64,000 bases of DNA, taken from positions 1 through 64,000 of the forward strand of contig JBJOKE010000029.1 of the NCBI GenBank assembly GCA_046046245.1, written 5' to 3'. The notes beneath the pieces are model-generated. The model saw only the letters and a program-made list of their open reading frames with translations. It was not told the DNA's origin and did no database searches. Below, piece after piece: positions 61,029 through 64,000 of the stretch (within the stretch, counting starts at the first letter, position 1; each line of letters opens with the position of its first letter). This stretch comes from UBA4615 sp046046245. Lineage in GTDB: Bacteria > Pseudomonadota > Gammaproteobacteria > Burkholderiales > Burkholderiaceae_E. The position numbers were made by a program, and so were the translations under genes.

Positions 61029-62062
61029 ACTCCTCGAACCGCACGTGGATGTGGGTCGGCGGCATCGTGCTGCTCGCTGGTCTGCTGGTCCTGCCCTTCC
61101 TGTTCAAGAACTTCAGGGTGTTCCAGTTCAACATGGTGATGATCTACGCGATCGCCGTGCTGGGCCTGAACATCCTGACCGGCTACAACGGGCAGATCTC
61201 GCTCGGGCACGGCGCGTTCTACGCGATCGGTGCGTACGTGGCCGCCATGCTGATGGCCTACGGGAACTGGCCGTTCTGGCTGACGCTGCCGGTCGCGGCG
61301 CTCGTCTGCTTCGTCTTCGGCTACCTGATGGGCTTCCCTGCGCTCAGGCTGGGCGGCCATTACCTCGCGCTCGCCACCTTCGCGCTCGCGCTCGCGGTGC
61401 CGCAGCTGCTCAAGTACAAGGCGATCGAGGGCTGGACCGGCGGCGTGATGGGGATCGTGCTGACGAAGCCCGAGCCTCCGATCGAGTTCTCGATGTTCGG
61501 CCAGCCGCTGTCCCAGGACCGCTGGCTGTACTACGTGATCCTCGCGACGATGCTGCTGATGTTCCTGATCGCGTGGCGGCTGCTGCGCGGCCGGGTCGGC
61601 CGCGCGCTGATCGCGATCCGCGACCATCCGATCGCCGCCGCGGCGATGGGCATCAACCTGCCGGTGTTCAAGTCGCTCACCTTCGGCGTGTCGGCGGCGT
61701 TCACCGGCGTGGCCGGCGCGCTCGGCGCGGTCGCGGTCGCCTTCGTGTCGCCCGACAGCTTCACCGTGTTCCTGTCGATCACGCTGCTGGTCGGCGTGGT
61801 GGTCGGCGGCCTCGCCACCATCCACGGCGCGATCTTCGGCGCGATCTTCATCCAGTTCGTGCCCCACTGGGCCGAGGACATCTCCAAGTCGGCGCCGTGG
61901 GCGATCTACGGCGTGTTCCTGATCGTCCTGATGTACGTGATGCCGACCGGCGTCGCGGGTCTGATCGACCGGATCGCGGGGCGGCTGCGCCGCCCCGCGC
62001 CGGGCACCCCCTCCGGCGCGCCCACGACTCCCGTGGCGTCGCCGGCGTCGTCCCACCGTTGA
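61025..62062 (+). CDS. livM: branched-chain-type ABC transporter permease LivM
   Basis: Second permease, 345 residues, about nine helices. AVLGLNILTGYNGQISLGHGAFYAIGAY at the start of the conserved core, FPALRLGGHYLALATFALA and the coupling segment RGRVGRALIAIRDHPIAAAAMGIN are typical. The last 30 residues are a Pro/Ser/Thr-rich tail. Translationally coupled to livH. Confidence 0.93.
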   Translation: MNSSNRTWMWVGGIVLLAGLLVLPFLFKNFRVFQFNMVMIYAIAVLGLNILTGYNGQISLGHGAFYAIGAYVAAMLMAYGNWPFWLTLPVAALVCFVFGYLMGFPALRLGGHYLALATFALALAVPQLLKYKAIEGWTGGVMGIVLTKPEPPIEFSMFGQPLSQDRWLYYVILATMLLMFLIAWRLLRGRVGRALIAIRDHPIAAAAMGINLPVFKSLTFGVSAAFTGVAGALGAVAVAFVSPDSFTVFLSITLLVGVVVGGLATIHGAIFGAIFIQFVPHWAEDISKSAPWAIYGVFLIVLMYVMPTGVAGLIDRIAGRLRRPAPGTPSGAPTTPVASPASSHR

Positions 62063-62078
62063 GCAGGAGACCTCACAG

Positions 62079-63284
62079 ATGAAACGTCGCTTCCTCGCCA
62101 CTGCGCTCGCCGGCGCCGCGTTCGCGCTCGTCGGCTCGCCCGCCGTCGCCCAGAAGAAGTACGACCCGGGCGCGACCGACAAGGAGATCAAGATCGGTGG
62201 CATCAGCCCCTATTCGGGCCCGGCCTCCGCGTACGGCTCGATCGGCAAGGCGATCGACGCGTACTTCAAGAAGGTCAACGCCGAGGGCGGCATCAACGGC
62301 CGCCAGGTGAAGTTCGTCTCGCTCGACGACGGCTACAACCCGGCGCGGACGGTCGAGCAGGCCCGCAAGCTGGTCGAGCAGGAAGAGGTGCTCCTGCTGT
62401 TCAACACGCTGGGCACGCCGCCGAACACGGCGATCCACAAGTACATGAACCAGAAGAAGGTGCCGCAGCTGTTCGTCGCGACCGGCGCCACGCTCTGGGG
62501 TGATCCGAAGAACTTCCCCTGGACGATGGGCTGGCAGCCGAACTACCAGGGCGAGGGCAAGATCTACGCGCAGCACATCCTCGACACCAAGCCGAACGCG
62601 AAGATCGGCATCCTGATGCAGAACGACGACTACGGTCGCGACTACCTCAAGGGCTTCCTCGACGGGCTGGGCGACAAGGCCAAGTCGATGGTCGTCAAGC
62701 AGGTGACCTACGAGGTCACCGATCCGACCGTCGACTCGCAGATGGTCGAGCTGAAGGCCTCGGGCGCGGACACCTTCTTCAACATCACCACGCCGAAGTT
62801 CGCGGCGCAGGCGATCAAGAAGGCGGCCGAGATCGGCTGGAAGCCCGTGCACTACCTGAACTCGGTGTCGAACGCGGCCGGTACGGTGATGAACACCGCG
62901 GGTGCCGAGAACGGCATCGGCGTGATCTCGGCCTTCTACCTGAAGGACCCGACCGATCCGCAGTGGCAGAACAGCCAGGAGTACAAGGACTGGCTCGCGT
63001 GGATGCAGAAGTACTACGCGGGCGGCGACCTGAAGGACAACCTGAACGTGTTCGGCTACACCGTCGCGCAGACGCTGGTGCAGGTGCTCAAGCAGGCCGG
63101 GGACAACCTGACCCGCGAGAACATCATGAAGCAGGCCGCAAGCCTCGACATGACGCTGCCGATGCTGCTGCCCGGCGTGAACATCAAGACCGCCGCGGAC
63201 GACTTCTTCCCGATCGAGCGCGAGCAGCTGGCGCGCTGGGACGGCAAGACCTGGGTGCTCTTCGGCAAGGTGATGGGTCGGTGA
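62079..63284 (+). CDS. periplasmic binding protein of the liv-type importer
   Basis: Solute receptor of 401 residues (Peripla_BP_6/LivK-like). The signal peptide ends near residue 25 (LVGSPAVAQ then KKYDPGATDKEIKIGG). The fold shows ISPYSGPASAYGSIGKAI, the hinge-region DDGYNPARTVEQARKLVEQEEV and NDDYGRDYLKGF. Length is larger than true LivK (about 370) and matches receptors for other organic acids. GCAGGAGACC upstream is a good ribosome binding site. It is followed by a terminator, so the CoA ligase has at least partly separate transcription. Confidence 0.92.
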   Translation: MKRRFLATALAGAAFALVGSPAVAQKKYDPGATDKEIKIGGISPYSGPASAYGSIGKAIDAYFKKVNAEGGINGRQVKFVSLDDGYNPARTVEQARKLVEQEEVLLLFNTLGTPPNTAIHKYMNQKKVPQLFVATGATLWGDPKNFPWTMGWQPNYQGEGKIYAQHILDTKPNAKIGILMQNDDYGRDYLKGFLDGLGDKAKSMVVKQVTYEVTDPTVDSQMVELKASGADTFFNITTPKFAAQAIKKAAEIGWKPVHYLNSVSNAAGTVMNTAGAENGIGVISAFYLKDPTDPQWQNSQEYKDWLAWMQKYYAGGDLKDNLNVFGYTVAQTLVQVLKQAGDNLTRENIMKQAASLDMTLPMLLPGVNIKTAADDFFPIEREQLARWDGKTWVLFGKVMGR

Positions 63285-63321
63285 TCCGTCGATCCTGAAC
63301 CGGTCCGGGCCGCGACCCGGT

Positions 63322-63360
63322 CGGGCCCGCCCGCTTTGCGCGCGCGGGCCCGTTTCTTTT
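63322..63360 (+). terminator. rho-independent terminator after the binding-protein gene
   Basis: CGGGCCCGC (63322-63330) pairs exactly with GCGGGCCCG (63344-63352), followed by TTTCTTTT. The strongest canonical terminator in the window. Confidence 0.85.
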
Positions 63361-63387
63361 CATTGCCTACCACCGCCGCCAGACGCC

Positions 63388-64000
63388 ATGACCGACGTGC
63401 TCGACGACCCGCAGGTCTTCATCCCCGACGTGATCGCCAACCACGCGCGCTTCCAGCCGCGCAAGGAGGCCGTGGTCTGCGGCGACGTGCGCCGCAGCTG
63501 GGGCGACTTCGACGCGAACGTCAGCCGCATCGCGCACGCGCTGCTCGCCGCCGGCGTGGCACGGGGCGACCGCGTCGCGGTGATGATGGGCAACCGGGTC
63601 GAGATGCTCGAGGCGGTGTTCGGCATCGTGCGCGCCGGCGGCTGTGCGGTGCCGCTCTCGGGGCTGCTGACCGGCGCGCAGCTCGCGGGGCTCGTCGCCG
63701 ACTCGGGGGCGATCGGCGCGTTCACCACCGCCGACTTCCGCGCGAAGCTCGACGCGCTGCCCGAGCGGCCCGCCTGCCTGCGCGCGGACCTGCTCGTGGC
63801 GGCCGACGAGGGGGCCGCGGCGCCGTGGCGGTCGCTCGCCGCCTTCGTCGACGGCATGCCCTCGACCGTCCCGCCGGTGACCTGCCGGATGGACGACCCG
63901 TTCAACATCATCTACTCGTCGGGCACCACCGGCCTGCCGAAGGGCATCGTGCAGACGCACCGCGCGCGCCAGCACTGGGCCTGGTCGAACGCGCTCGAGC
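63388..64000 (+). CDS. acyl-CoA synthetase / AMP-dependent ligase (partial)
   Basis: N-terminal 204 residues of an ANL-superfamily adenylating enzyme, cut by the window edge. The start FIPDVIANHARFQPRKEAVVCGDVRRSWGDFDANVSR and the region VMMGNRVEMLEAVFGIVRAGGCAVPL are typical, and the ATP-binding P-loop is IIYSSGTTGLPKGIVQTH near residue 180. It would activate a carboxylic acid as its CoA thioester. Placed after the importer, it may act on the imported acid; aliphatic versus aromatic substrate cannot be decided from this fragment. Confidence 0.88.
   Translation, partial: MTDVLDDPQVFIPDVIANHARFQPRKEAVVCGDVRRSWGDFDANVSRIAHALLAAGVARGDRVAVMMGNRVEMLEAVFGIVRAGGCAVPLSGLLTGAQLAGLVADSGAIGAFTTADFRAKLDALPERPACLRADLLVAADEGAAAPWRSLAAFVDGMPSTVPPVTCRMDDPFNIIYSSGTTGLPKGIVQTHRARQHWAWSNALE

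Overview
The window is uniformly very GC-rich, gene-dense bacterial chromosome, most likely from a betaproteobacterium of the order Burkholderiales. I base this on gene order and families seen directly: an intact division and cell-wall (dcw) cluster mraZ-rsmH-ftsL-ftsI-murE-murF-mraY-murD-ftsW-murG-murC-ddl-ftsQ-ftsA-ftsZ without murB and followed by lpxC; the block secA / argJ / DUF815 ATPase / Nudix-ThiE fusion / yacG / zapD / coaE / pilD ... pilC / pilB; a Bug-type periplasmic binding protein; and an AlgZ/AlgR-like LytTR pair. I do not assign a genus. No tRNA, CRISPR array, insertion sequence or prophage was seen.

Layout. 0.2-2.2 kb: a methyl-accepting chemotaxis protein. 2.2-8.0 kb: a Nudix hydrolase, then a small organic-acid island (tartrate/D-malate dehydrogenase family protein, Bug binding protein, type-2 glycerate kinase, and a GT-B-like protein translationally coupled to the kinase). 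8.0-10.3 kb (minus): a LytTR response regulator, its LytS-type kinase and a DUF2306 membrane protein. 10.5-15.0 kb: pyrC, a DUF3025 gene, a denD-like epimerase, a convergent SDR gene with strong palindromes between the two, and a small exported protein. 15.1-15.5 kb: rnpB (RNase P RNA). 15.6-33.1 kb: the dcw cluster, with a recognisable mraZ promoter and MraZ operator and nearly every gene overlapping the next by 1-8 nt. 33.3-35.7 kb: a Prx5-type peroxiredoxin, lpxC, a 58-aa membrane protein and an HTH/pseudo-receiver regulator. 35.7-45.9 kb: a DciA-like gene, secA, a GDSL esterase, argJ, DUF815 ATPase, Nudix-ThiE, yacG, zapD, coaE, pilD. 46.1-51.3 kb: a two-component system divergent from an octaheme cytochrome c with TPR repeats; this module splits pilD from pilC/pilB. 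51.4-54.3 kb: pilC and pilB. 54.6-58.5 kb: a sugar-acid dehydratase, an exported alpha/beta hydrolase and a ROK sugar kinase. 58.6-64.0 kb: a complete livGFHMK-type ABC importer followed by an acyl-CoA ligase that runs off the window.

How the parts work together. The dcw cluster supplies the lipid II pathway (murE/F/D/C/G, mraY, ddl), the division synthase FtsWI, the FtsQL scaffold and the FtsAZ ring; lpxC adds lipid A synthesis and zapD, far downstream, bundles FtsZ. pilB/pilC/pilD form the type IV pilus assembly motor, platform and prepilin peptidase. The organic-acid island could convert tartrate to glycerate and then 2-phosphoglycerate. The liv-type importer plus CoA ligase suggests uptake and activation of a carboxylic acid rather than of an amino acid.

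Points most worth a second look: the MurD whose first Rossmann unit (the GxGxSG-type UDP-binding loop) is replaced by an alanine-rich leader; a lysine inside the FtsZ tubulin-signature glycine motif; the octaheme-TPR cytochrome with its private two-component system inserted in the pil operon; an HTH protein fused to a receiver domain lacking phosphorylation residues; paired GTCAC/GTGAC palindromes between denD and the SDR gene; and genes whose -10-like hexamer sits only 7-8 nt before the start codon, suggesting leaderless transcripts.
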